In this document: positions 26,043 to 33,711 of the stretch, piece by piece | Layout of the letters: every line of letters begins with the position of its first letter | Position numbering within the stretch: the first letter of the stretch is position 1 | Assembly (NCBI GenBank): GCA_963850915.1 | Contig: CAWKND010000012.1 | Location: 1-64,000, forward strand | Length of the DNA stretch: 64,000 nt | DNA from: CAVTWH01 sp963850915 | Lineage (GTDB): Bacteria > Actinomycetota > Actinomycetes > Mycobacteriales > Micromonosporaceae | Reading direction: 5' to 3' | Program-made: the position numbers and the translations under genes | Notes under the pieces: model-generated | The model's input: only the letters and a program-made list of their open reading frames with translations | Databases searched by the model: none | Told to the model about the DNA's origin: nothing

Positions 26043-27886
26043 CAGCTCACCGCCGTCACCAGCAGCGCGGCGATGCCGAGCAGCAGCACGCCACCGAGGC
26101 TGGCGGTGAGTGCCCGGGACACCGGCGCCCGGTGCCAGCCGAGCAGAACCCGCGCCGCACCGCCGGCGGCCTGCCCAACACCCTCCACCGCGCCGTCGAC
26201 CAGGCCCGCGTCGGCCCGCTTCGTCAGCCGGGCCAGCCGCTGCACCGGGCGTACGACCAGCGCGTCCTGTACCGCGTCGAAGTAGAAGGCGTTCACAAAG
26301 GCGGGGCGCGCCCGACCGAGCACGAGCGCGGGATCGGCGGCGGTGTCCCGGCGCCATGCCGCCCACCCGGCGCCGAGGCCGAGCAGCAACACGACGAGGG
26401 CCGCGACGGTACTGGCGTCCACCTGGAACAGGTGCTCTGCGCCGAGTCGCCCGGCCAGTCCCGTGCCGCGGCCGGCGAAGCCGAGCAGCGCCGCGGGTAC
26501 GGCCAGGACGTACACCGGCCAGCGCATGAGCGCCGGGGTGTCGTGTGGCTCGACGTCGCCCCGCGGCTGGCCGAAGAACACCCGTAGCCACAGCCGGGCG
26601 CAGTACCAGGCGGTGGCCAGCGCGGCGACCAGTCCGGCCAGCCAGACCAGCCAGCCGACCCAGGACGCCGCCGGACCCGAACCGTCACGCGCCTCGAAGG
26701 CGGCGGAGAGCACCGTGTCCTTGCTCCAGAACCCGGCAAACGGAGGTACCCCGGCCAGCGCCGCCAGCCCGATGGTGGCGCACCAGAAGGTCGCCGGCAG
26801 CGCCCGGCGCAGGCCGCCCATCACACTCATCGAGTTGCTGCCCACGGCGTGGATGACGCAGCCCGCCGCCAGGAACAGCAGCGCCTTGAAGGCGGCGTGG
26901 GTGAGCAGGTGGAACAGCGCGGCGCTGGACGAGCCGACGGCGAGGGCACCGGACATGTACCCGATCTGGGAGACCGTCGACCAGGCGAGTACCCGTTTGA
27001 TGTCGTCCTGGGCGGTGGCGGCCAGCGCCCCGAGCAGCATGGTGATCGAGGCGAGCACGCCGAGTACGGCGAGCGTGGTCGGGGACGCCGTGAACAGCCG
27101 GTAGAGCCGGGTGACCAGGTAGATACCGGCGGCCACCATGGTGGCGGCGTGGATCAGCGCCGAGATCGGGGTGGGGCCGGCCATCGCGTCGGGTAGCCAG
27201 GTGTGCAGTGGGAACTGCGCGCTCTTGCCGGCCACCCCGGCCAGCAGCAGCAGCGTCACCACGGTCAGCCGGCCGTGCGACAGCGGCGCGGCGAGTACGT
27301 CGTCGATCTGGAACGACTGCGCGGAGATGCCGAGTAGTGCGATGCCGAGCAGGAAACCGACGTCACCCACCCGGGTGACCAGGAATGCCTTGACTGCGGC
27401 GCGCGGTGCCTCGGGCAGTTCACGGTCGTGGGCGATGAGCAGGTAGGAGCAGATGCCCATCACCTCCCAGCCGACCAGCAGCATGATCAGGTCGCCGGCC
27501 ACCACGACGACGAGCATCGCGGCGGTGAACAGCGAAACCTGCGCGGCGTACGGGCCGTAGCGCTCGTCCGGATCGAGGTAGGCCAGCGAGTAGACCTGCA
27601 CGGCCAGCGCCACCACACCCACCGCGACAGCGACCAGTGCGGCGGCCGGCGTGATCTGCAGGGTCACCGATACCGGCAGGGTGCCGAAGTCAACGACGTG
27701 CCAGGAGCGCTGCACGGTCTCGTCGGAGACGGCCAGCACGATCGCGGCAACGGTCGCCACCAGCGCGGCCCCGACTCCGAGCGCCCCCGCAGCGCGTCGG
27801 GACCCGGCCGGTAGCAGCAGCCCGACCAGCCCCGCGACAGCCGGAGCGGCCGGCAGCAGAGCCCCCGCCACGACCAGCCCGCTCAT
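26039..27886 (-). CDS. nuoL: NADH-quinone oxidoreductase subunit L-like
   Basis: 615 residues, the largest antiporter-like subunit. It has the helix 5 Glu in VGWEVMGICSYLLI, SAQFPLHTWLPDAMAGPTPI with the key residues, and the C-terminal part with the lateral helix region. Start overlaps nuoK (ATGA). Nothing unusual in length or motif. Confidence 0.94.
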   Translation of the reverse strand: MSGLVVAGALLPAAPAVAGLVGLLLPAGSRRAAGALGVGAALVATVAAIVLAVSDETVQRSWHVVDFGTLPVSVTLQITPAAALVAVAVGVVALAVQVYSLAYLDPDERYGPYAAQVSLFTAAMLVVVVAGDLIMLLVGWEVMGICSYLLIAHDRELPEAPRAAVKAFLVTRVGDVGFLLGIALLGISAQSFQIDDVLAAPLSHGRLTVVTLLLLAGVAGKSAQFPLHTWLPDAMAGPTPISALIHAATMVAAGIYLVTRLYRLFTASPTTLAVLGVLASITMLLGALAATAQDDIKRVLAWSTVSQIGYMSGALAVGSSSAALFHLLTHAAFKALLFLAAGCVIHAVGSNSMSVMGGLRRALPATFWCATIGLAALAGVPPFAGFWSKDTVLSAAFEARDGSGPAASWVGWLVWLAGLVAALATAWYCARLWLRVFFGQPRGDVEPHDTPALMRWPVYVLAVPAALLGFAGRGTGLAGRLGAEHLFQVDASTVAALVVLLLGLGAGWAAWRRDTAADPALVLGRARPAFVNAFYFDAVQDALVVRPVQRLARLTKRADAGLVDGAVEGVGQAAGGAARVLLGWHRAPVSRALTASLGGVLLLGIAALLVTAVSW

Positions 27887-28278
27887 CCGCCGGCTCCCGA
27901 CTCGAGCAGGCCATCGCCGACGGGGCCTGGGCCAGCCAACTCGGACACTGGTACGGCCGCCGCATCGTCGGCCGGCTCGGTGAGCGGTAGGTCGTCCACG
28001 GCCACTGACGAGCGCAGCCGGTAGAGCTGAAGTACCAGCGCCAGCCCGACGCCCACCTCGGCGGCGGCCAGCACGATGACGAACAGGGCGAACACCTGCC
28101 CGGTCTGCGGCAGCGCCGCTCGTACCGTGGCGTCGGCCGTGACAAAGACCAGGTTCACCCCGTTGAGCAGCAGCTCCACGCTCATCAGCAGCAGGACTGC
28201 GTTGCGTCGGCGCAGCACCCCGAGAACGCCGAGCCCGAAGAGCAGCGCCGCGATCGTGTACGGGATGGCCGGGTGCAT
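27883..28278 (-). CDS. nuoK: NADH-quinone oxidoreductase subunit K-like, C-terminally extended
   Basis: 131 residues. Three membrane helices, with the conserved acidic residues in LLMSVELLLNGVNLVFV and VLAAAEVGVGLALVLQLYRL. Standard NuoK is about 100 residues; this one has an extra soluble tail of about 30 residues (from SSVAVDDLPLTEPADD on). Start overlaps the nuoJ stop by one base. Confidence 0.93.
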   Translation of the reverse strand: MHPAIPYTIAALLFGLGVLGVLRRRNAVLLLMSVELLLNGVNLVFVTADATVRAALPQTGQVFALFVIVLAAAEVGVGLALVLQLYRLRSSVAVDDLPLTEPADDAAAVPVSELAGPGPVGDGLLESGAGG

Positions 28279-28901
28279 CAGCGCCCCCCAGGCTCGGTCG
28301 GCTGCCCGTCCGCCTGCTGTCCGTCCGGCTGCTGTCCGTCCGGCTGCTGTCCGTCCGCTGCTCCGGTGCGGCTTGCCGGCTGGCGAGGTGCCGCCCCGCT
28401 GACCTGGCCGGTCAGCGCTGGCCGGGAGACCACGACAGCGCCCACAAGTGCGGCGAGTAGCAGGACGGAGAGCACCTCGAACGGGAGTACCCAGTGCTGG
28501 AAGACCTCGTTACCCAGGCGCTCGGCACTTCCCGTGGTCACCGACGTGACCTTGCTCCACCGGTACCCGTCGATGAAAAGCAGGGCGAGTCCCAGGCCGC
28601 TGCCGCCACCGACGAGCAGCCCCGCCCAGCCGGGGCGGTCCAGATCTGTGCTGGCGCCGATCGGTGCGCGGGTGAGCATCACCGCGAACAGCAGCAGGAC
28701 CACGACTGCCCCGACGTAGATAAGTACCTGCACCCAGGCCACCAGCTCCGCGGCGAGTACCAGGTAGAGCCCGGCCACCGCGCCCAGCGTCACCACCAAC
28801 CACAACCCGGCCCGCACCAGATGGTCGGTGAGTACCACCCGCAGCCCGGCGCCGAGCGCCACCGCACCCAACGCGACCAGCAGCACGTCGGCCGCTGTCA
28901 C
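28278..28901 (-). CDS. nuoJ: NADH-quinone oxidoreductase subunit J-like, with repeat tail
   Basis: 207 residues with five membrane helices; the conserved LVLAAELVAWVQVLIYVGAV of helix 3 is present. The C-terminal 40 residues are soluble and repetitive (DGQQP, DGQQP, DGQQA, DGQP), encoded by 15-bp DNA repeats. Start overlaps the nuoI stop. Confidence 0.92.
   Translation of the reverse strand: MTAADVLLVALGAVALGAGLRVVLTDHLVRAGLWLVVTLGAVAGLYLVLAAELVAWVQVLIYVGAVVVLLLFAVMLTRAPIGASTDLDRPGWAGLLVGGGSGLGLALLFIDGYRWSKVTSVTTGSAERLGNEVFQHWVLPFEVLSVLLLAALVGAVVVSRPALTGQVSGAAPRQPASRTGAADGQQPDGQQPDGQQADGQPTEPGGR
28300..28358 (-). repeat. 15-bp tandem repeat inside the 3' end of nuoJ
   Basis: TGCTGTCCGTCCGGC occurs at 28315, 28330 and, one base short, 28345, with a diverged copy at 28300. 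Each unit adds one DGQQP-type pentapeptide, so unit gain or loss keeps the frame. Confidence 0.9.
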
Positions 28902-29422
28902 GGGGCGGCTGCCTTGCGGGCCGCGGTGGACTCCTCTTTGGCCGGCTCACCCATCGGGTCATGGGCCGGCGGCGGCGGTACGGTCCACATCCACTCGCGC
29001 AGCGTGTCCTTCTCGTGCAGCAGGTTGCGGATGTCGTATTCGGCGTACTCGAACTCGGGCGACCAGTAGAGCGCGTCGAACGGGCACGCCTCGATGCAGA
29101 TGCCGCAGTACATGCAGAGCGAGAAGTCGATGGCGAACCGGTCGAGCATGTTGCGCTGCCGGGGACGGGCGGCGCCGGGGACGACGACCTCTTCCTTGTG
29201 CGAGTCGATGTAGATGCACCAGTCGGGGCACTCGCGGGCGCACAGCATGCAGACCGTGCAGTTCTCTTCGAGCAGGGCGATCACGCCCCGCGACCGCGGC
29301 GGCAGCTCCGGCTCCACATCCGGGTACTGCTGCGTGCCGCTGCGGCGGGTCATCGTCTTCAGCGTGACGGCGAGGCCTTTGGCCAGGCCCGATCCGGGTA
29401 CGCCAGTCATGCCCCACATCAT
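28898..29422 (-). CDS. nuoI: NADH-quinone oxidoreductase subunit I-like, 2x[4Fe-4S]
   Basis: 174 residues with two ferredoxin motifs, CTVCMLCARECP and CMYCGICIEACP, that carry clusters N6a and N6b in complex I. A C-terminal Pro/Ala-rich tail follows. Start chosen at the MM pair (29422) after AGAGGG; ATG 29410 is possible. A 286-base gap separates it from nuoH, unusual in this tight operon. Confidence 0.93.
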   Translation of the reverse strand: MMWGMTGVPGSGLAKGLAVTLKTMTRRSGTQQYPDVEPELPPRSRGVIALLEENCTVCMLCARECPDWCIYIDSHKEEVVVPGAARPRQRNMLDRFAIDFSLCMYCGICIEACPFDALYWSPEFEYAEYDIRNLLHEKDTLREWMWTVPPPPAHDPMGEPAKEESTAARKAAAP

Positions 29423-29615
29423 TCCCTCTGCCGCTCGCTTCGCGCGACATTCCGACGGGTGCGCCGGTACCAGCGCAGACGTGTCCGCTTCCGCCGCTCA
29501 GCGGCCGGATGTGCCAACACGGACTTTCTTTGATCATGGTGACCGGAGAACCGGCCTCTTTCGATAGCGTCGAGCCAGTCCAGATGCAACCACCGAATTC
29601 GTGGAGGGAAGGCCC

Positions 29616-29795
29616 GTGACCTCCGGTGACTTCGAGTTAACGGAACCCTGGCCGATGCGGCTGACGTTGCCGGCCGTCACCCCCGCCCCGCCCCGGCGCT
29701 TGACGCGTTCAGTTGAGGGCGAGGCGTACGCCCGCGGTGAGTACCAGTTGGGCCAGCGCCACCGGTACCAGGACCTGCCAGCACAGGCGCTGTAG
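29616..29795 (+). CDS. Possible small protein in the nuoI-nuoH gap, opposite strand
   Basis: A 59-codon frame from GTG 29616 with a strong GGAGGGAAGG ribosome site, reading MTSGDFELTEPWPMRLTLPA and then a basic, polar tail. Its last 87 bases run antisense to the end of nuoH. The ribosome site and the odd gap are the only support; no homologue is known to me. Confidence 0.25.
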   Translation: MTSGDFELTEPWPMRLTLPAVTPAPPRRLTRSVEGEAYARGEYQLGQRHRYQDLPAQAL

Positions 29796-30674
29796 CTGGT
29801 CCTCGCGCAGGCGCGGGTACGAAACCCGGAACCAGATCACCACGAAGCTCACTGCGAACACCTTGACCAGCGTCCACAGCCAACCGAGGTCAGCGGCGAG
29901 CGGGCCCTTCCAGCCACCCAGGAACAGCACTGTCGTGAGCGCGGAGATGACGATGATCCCGACGTACTCGGCCAGCAGGAAGAACGCGAAGCGCAGCCCG
30001 GTGTACTCGGTCATGTACCCGAAGACCAGCTCCGAGTCGGCGATCGGCATGTCGAAGGGCGGGCGCCTGATCTCGGCGAGTCCGGCAACGAAGAAGACCA
30101 CCATCGCGGGCGCTTGCCAGAGCAGCCACCACGGGTTCCAGGCGTGCACGATGCCGGGCAGGCTGAGGGTACCGGCGGCCATCGCCACACTCGCCGCGGC
30201 GAGTACGAACGGCAGCTCGTACCCGAGCAGCTGGGCAGCCGCCCGCAACCCGCCGAGCAGCGAGTACTTGTTCGCGCTCGACCAGGCCGCCATCAGCACC
30301 GCGACCACACCGACGCCGACCACCGCGAGCACCAGGAACAGCCCGATGTCCAGCGGCTGGGCGACCAGCCAGTCGTCCGGCCCGAGCGGGATGACCAGCA
30401 ACGCCAGCAGATACGGGAAGAGCGCGATCACCGGCGCCAGTCGGAACACCTGTCGGTCGGCCGCGCGCGGCGTGATGTCCTCCTTCTGCACGAACTTCAC
30501 GCCGTCGGCGATCAGCTGCGCCCAGCCGTGGAACGCGCCCGCGTACATCGGGCCGAGCCGGCCCTGCATGTGCGCCATCACCTTGTGCTCGGCCTGGCCG
30601 ACGATCAGCGGCAGGGTGAGGAACGCGACCACGACGGCGAGACAGCGCAGCAGCACCTCGAGCCAGAACGGCAC
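29709..30674 (-). CDS. nuoH: NADH-quinone oxidoreductase subunit H-like
   Basis: 321 residues, eight membrane helices. Quinone-chamber motifs are present: QAEHKVMAHMQGRLGPMYAG, FVQKEDITPRAADRQVF, EIRRPPFDMPIADSELVFGY and MTEYTGLRFAFFLLAEY. The acidic and arginine residues of the E-channel are retained. It starts 3 bases after nuoC. Confidence 0.95.
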   Translation of the reverse strand: MPFWLEVLLRCLAVVVAFLTLPLIVGQAEHKVMAHMQGRLGPMYAGAFHGWAQLIADGVKFVQKEDITPRAADRQVFRLAPVIALFPYLLALLVIPLGPDDWLVAQPLDIGLFLVLAVVGVGVVAVLMAAWSSANKYSLLGGLRAAAQLLGYELPFVLAAASVAMAAGTLSLPGIVHAWNPWWLLWQAPAMVVFFVAGLAEIRRPPFDMPIADSELVFGYMTEYTGLRFAFFLLAEYVGIIVISALTTVLFLGGWKGPLAADLGWLWTLVKVFAVSFVVIWFRVSYPRLREDQLQRLCWQVLVPVALAQLVLTAGVRLALN

Positions 30675-30677
30675 GCC

Positions 30678-31322
30678 TCAGCCCTCCCCGTCACCGGCTG
30701 GCGCTTCGTCCGACGCAGGCGTCGCCGGCGGTCGGCCAGGCAGCACCGGAGATTCGGCGGCCGGTCCCCATTCGCCCGGGGCGGGTACCCCCGGGGGGCG
30801 CATCGGGGCGCGCCGGGCAGCCCCGGAGTCATGGGACTCCCCGGGCTCCTTGGCACCGGGCCAGGGCTTGGCCACCCGCGAGGCGAGGATGAACTGCTTG
30901 CGCAGCGGGTACCCCTCGAACTCGGGCGGCAGCAGCAGCGGCCGCAGCTCGCCCGGATGGCCGGCGAAGTCGATGCCGAACATCTCGTGAGTCTCCCGCT
31001 CATGCCAGGCGGCGCCCGGGAACAGCGCCACCACCGAGGCGATCGCGGGCTCCTGGGTGGGCAGGCCGGCCTGGAGCAGTACGCCGTGCCGCTGCCGGGT
31101 CGACCACAAATGGGCAACCACGGTGAAGCCGGCATCCAACTCGTCAACCGCGGAGAGCCAGTCGAAGAAGTCGCAGTCCAGCCCGTCCCGGGCCAGCTCG
31201 ACAGCGGCGACCCAGTGCTCCGCGTCGACCCGTACGGTCGCGCGGGCGAAGGTACCGCCGCCGGAGACGCTCGCCTGGCCACCCAGTCCGGCGAACCGGG
31301 CGCCCACCTCGTCCGGCGTCAT
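30678..31322 (-). CDS. nuoC: NADH-quinone oxidoreductase subunit C-like
   Basis: 214 residues of the 30-kDa subunit: LWSTRQRHGVLLQAGLP and the signature HERETHEMFGIDFAGHPGEL, then the loop EFEGYPLRKQF. The last 50 residues are a Pro/Ala tail. First gene of the operon; no nuoA, nuoB or nuoD lies upstream, where an AMMECR1 gene points away. Confidence 0.9.
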   Translation of the reverse strand: MTPDEVGARFAGLGGQASVSGGGTFARATVRVDAEHWVAAVELARDGLDCDFFDWLSAVDELDAGFTVVAHLWSTRQRHGVLLQAGLPTQEPAIASVVALFPGAAWHERETHEMFGIDFAGHPGELRPLLLPPEFEGYPLRKQFILASRVAKPWPGAKEPGESHDSGAARRAPMRPPGVPAPGEWGPAAESPVLPGRPPATPASDEAPAGDGEG

Positions 31323-31495
31323 GCCCGGATCCTAACCGCTCAGCGACCGCGATCCCCCGGCCTCGCGGCGCGCCGCCCACCCTGGCGACGAGCCACCGCG
31401 CCGAAGGGGGGCGTACGAGACGTCCAACCGGGGACGCGGACACGGGCCGGGGAATTGGCGTGGTCATACCGGCTGGTCGGCCGGTGGACCGGGCC

Positions 31496-31501
31496 TACGG
31501 T
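31496..31501 (+). promoter_or_regulatory. Candidate -10 element of the AMMECR1 gene
   Basis: TACGGT six bases before GTG 31508, with no ribosome site between. Suggests a leaderless transcript; the -35 is weak. Confidence 0.35.
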
Positions 31502-31507
31502 GGACGT

Positions 31508-32089
31508 GTGGGTACGCCGCTCACCGCTGATCAGGGCCGCCAGCTTGTCGAGCTGGCGGTGGAGGCGGTGTACGCCCGGCTCACCGGGGTATCCCACGAG
31601 CCGTCCCGGCCCACCGATCCGGTACTGCTGCGCCCGGGCGCCAGCTTCGTCACCCTGGCGTCACGCGGGGCACTGCGCGGCTGCGTGGGTACCCTCCAGC
31701 CACGGCGGCCGCTCTACTTGGACGTACGCCGCAACACGGAGAGTGCCATGGTCGACCCGCGGCTGCCCGCTGTCACCGCGGTCGACTGGCCGACCCTCGA
31801 TGTCGAGGTCTCCGTGCTGTCCGAACTGGAGCCGGTCGATGCCGGTACCCGCGCGGAACTGGTCGAGCGGCTGCGCCCCGGAGTGGACGGTCTGGTCGTC
31901 GCGGTCGAGGCCCGGCGCGCCACCTTCCTGCCCGCCGTCTGGGCGAAGCTCGCCGACCCACAGCGGTTTGTCAGTGCGCTGCTCGCCAAGGGCGGTTGGC
32001 CGGCGGACGGGTGGCCGGAGGGTGCGCTGGTGTGGCGGTACACCAGCCAGAGCTTCACCGCTGACGCGCCCGGTACCCGGTTAAGGTGA
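31508..32089 (+). CDS. AMMECR1-domain protein
   Basis: 193 residues. The family signature is ASRGALRGCVGTLQPRRPLY, followed by DVEVSVLSELEPV and the C-terminal LPAVWAKLADPQRFVSALL. AMMECR1 proteins are conserved from archaea to man; their biochemical activity is not settled. In bacteria they often neighbour Memo and radical SAM genes, which are absent here. The next gene follows after 4 bases. Confidence 0.9.
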   Translation: MGTPLTADQGRQLVELAVEAVYARLTGVSHEPSRPTDPVLLRPGASFVTLASRGALRGCVGTLQPRRPLYLDVRRNTESAMVDPRLPAVTAVDWPTLDVEVSVLSELEPVDAGTRAELVERLRPGVDGLVVAVEARRATFLPAVWAKLADPQRFVSALLAKGGWPADGWPEGALVWRYTSQSFTADAPGTRLR

Positions 32090-32093
32090 GCCC

Positions 32094-32702
32094 ATGAACC
32101 CGCTGGTCGATGAGGCTATGAAGAAGGCCGCGATCGCCTGGCTGACCATCCCCGGCAGCCCGGCCGGCACGGGTGGCGTGGCTGGCCCGAGCACCCCAGC
32201 CGGACCAGATCAGGCGGCCAAAATGCCCCGCTGGGTCGCCCGGGGCTGGGCAATCGGCGCGGCCGACAAAGCCGGGCCCGCCACGGCGGTGTGGTGCCTG
32301 TGGATCGACGGCGCCCTCTACGTGGTGAGCGGTACCGGCGAGCAGCCGGCACCCGGGCTCGCCGAGGCGGAGCAGGCGACCGTGTCGGTCCGCGGCGACC
32401 ACGGTGGACGGATCCTCAGCTGGCCGGCCGCGGTCGCCCGGGTGTGGCCCGGCGACGAGGAGTGGGCGGCGGTCGCCGGGCAGCTCGCCGGGAAGCGGCT
32501 GAACGCGGGGGGTACCACCGCGGAGACCGTCGAGCGGTGGGCCCAGGAGTGCGTCGTCAGCAAGTTGACACCGGCGGGCGAGCCGTCGGAGGCGGGTCCG
32601 ACCCTGACTGACGACTCAGGAGCGGCGGCACCGCGCCCCACGCCGGCCGCCCACCGTGCCGCCAAGCCGCTCCGCCTGCACCGGGTACGCCGCCCCCGCT
32701 GA
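32094..32702 (+). CDS. PPOX-like split-barrel protein, function unknown
   Basis: 202 residues. The middle (about 60-140: TAVWCLWIDGALYVVSGTGE, then ATVSVRGDHGGRILSWPAAV) resembles the pyridoxamine-phosphate-oxidase-like flavin-binding split barrel. N- and C-terminal arms are Pro/Ala-rich and low in complexity. No catalytic residue can be named. Downstream of and probably co-transcribed with the AMMECR1 gene. Confidence 0.55.
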   Translation: MNPLVDEAMKKAAIAWLTIPGSPAGTGGVAGPSTPAGPDQAAKMPRWVARGWAIGAADKAGPATAVWCLWIDGALYVVSGTGEQPAPGLAEAEQATVSVRGDHGGRILSWPAAVARVWPGDEEWAAVAGQLAGKRLNAGGTTAETVERWAQECVVSKLTPAGEPSEAGPTLTDDSGAAAPRPTPAAHRAAKPLRLHRVRRPR

Positions 32703-32940
32703 GCTGCCGAAACCTGAGCTCAACAAGCCATGGAGCAGCGTAGATGACCATGTGCCATGGGTCAGGCACAAGGAGTCACCTTAACCAACGTTCAATCATT
32801 AACCTCGCAGACTCCGGAACGTAATCGACTCTTCGGCGGAGAGCGATCCTCGTGGATCTTGGCTAGATTCATTGGTAGCCGTCTACATAGATCGTTGACC
32901 ATGCGATGCGGTCGACGCCCTAGCGTGCCGGAGGCGCCCC

Positions 32941-33318
32941 GTGAACGTTCCCCGAATCGCCATCGCTGCGGTGCTCATCGTCGCGGGCGCGCTCCTCCCC
33001 GGGGCGGTCAAGGTACCCACGGCGCCGGCCAGCGCGGTCGGGATGACGCACGAGGGGTTCCGTGAGTCGCGGGTGACCATTCCACGGGGCGGGACGGTCA
33101 CGTTCTACAACGACTCCGGCTTCCTGCACGTACTCGGCCCCGGCGACGACGGGCGGTTCGCCAGTGAGCCCGGCTCGGCGCAGCTGGGTACCCGCGGCGC
33201 GGCCCTCTCCGAGACGGGCGACACGTACGTCGCCGGACCGTGGAACACCCCGGGGACGTATCACATCACCTGTTCGCTGCACCCGGAAATGAACATCACG
33301 ATCGTGGTGACCGGCTGA
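32941..33318 (+). CDS. Secreted cupredoxin (type 1 copper, amicyanin-like)
   Basis: 125 residues: a signal peptide (about 1-30) and a plastocyanin fold. The copper ligands are H63 in FLHVLGP and C111, H114, M117 in CSLHPEM, the C-x2-H-x2-M spacing of amicyanin-type proteins. It is probably an extracytoplasmic electron carrier or copper protein. GTG 32941 follows GGAGGCGCCCC. The 238 bases upstream are relatively AT-rich and include TTGACC (32896 region) and TAGCGT, a possible promoter. No oxidase partner is adjacent. Confidence 0.85.
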   Translation: MNVPRIAIAAVLIVAGALLPGAVKVPTAPASAVGMTHEGFRESRVTIPRGGTVTFYNDSGFLHVLGPGDDGRFASEPGSAQLGTRGAALSETGDTYVAGPWNTPGTYHITCSLHPEMNITIVVTG

Positions 33319-33397
33319 CGGCGTACCACCGATTCCGGCCCGTCGATCCACCGATCGCCCGGCGCCGGCCCCGCCACACAGGGAGAGGAGGGTCGCC

Positions 33398-33490
33398 ATG
33401 TCCGCCTTTGTCAGCAGCGTGAAGCACGCGCGTTACGCGCTCGGTTCGCTCACCGCAGTGCTGTTCGCCGCCTGCGCCGGTGGTTCCTGA
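33398..33490 (+). CDS. Thirty-residue hydrophobic peptide with a Cys near its end
   Basis: MSAFVSSVKHARYALGSLTA followed by VLFAACAGGS. It has a very strong ribosome site (GGGAGAGGAGGGTCGCC before ATG 33398). It looks like a bare signal peptide ending in a lipobox-like LFAAC. It could be a tiny lipoprotein, a membrane peptide or a leader peptide controlling downstream genes. It lies 79 bases after the cupredoxin and 45 bases before a repeat array. Unknown family. Confidence 0.5.
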   Translation: MSAFVSSVKHARYALGSLTAVLFAACAGGS

Positions 33491-33534
33491 CGGAGCCAGC
33501 GCCCGGGTAGCGGTCGTGCCGCCCGGGCGCACCG

Positions 33535-33700
33535 CCCGCATGTCGGGCAGGCCCGCATGTCGGGTAGGCCCGCATGTCGGGTAGGCCCGCATGTCGGGTG
33601 GCCGCATTTCGGTTGGCCCCATGTCGGGCGCGCCCACGTGCCCGGCCGGCCCAAAGTCCAGGAGGCTCCAGAGCCCGGCAGGCCCAGAGTCCGGCAGCAC
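33535..33700. repeat. 17-bp tandem repeat array with internal dyad
   Basis: Four near-identical units CCCGCATGTCGGGTAGG start at 33535, 33552, 33569 and 33586. Six or so diverged 15-17 bp units follow to about 33700. Each unit holds an inverted pair CCCG/CGGG around CATGT. The array ends just before the ribosome site of the PaaK-like gene. Confidence 0.9.
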
Positions 33701-33711
33701 GAGGAGGTCCG

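Noticed and set aside
24504..26285. A 593-codon open frame on the plus strand across nuoM
   Set aside because: Antisense to a clear nuoM gene; composition (Gln/Arg/Glu-rich, no domain) is that of a chance frame opposite a high-GC gene.
33535..33700. CRISPR array
   Set aside because: Units are directly adjacent with no spacers, and no cas genes are present.
33574..33711. N-terminal extension of the PaaK-like protein through the repeats
   Set aside because: The AGGAGG site points to GTG 33712, where family similarity begins; the extension would be Arg/Pro repeats.
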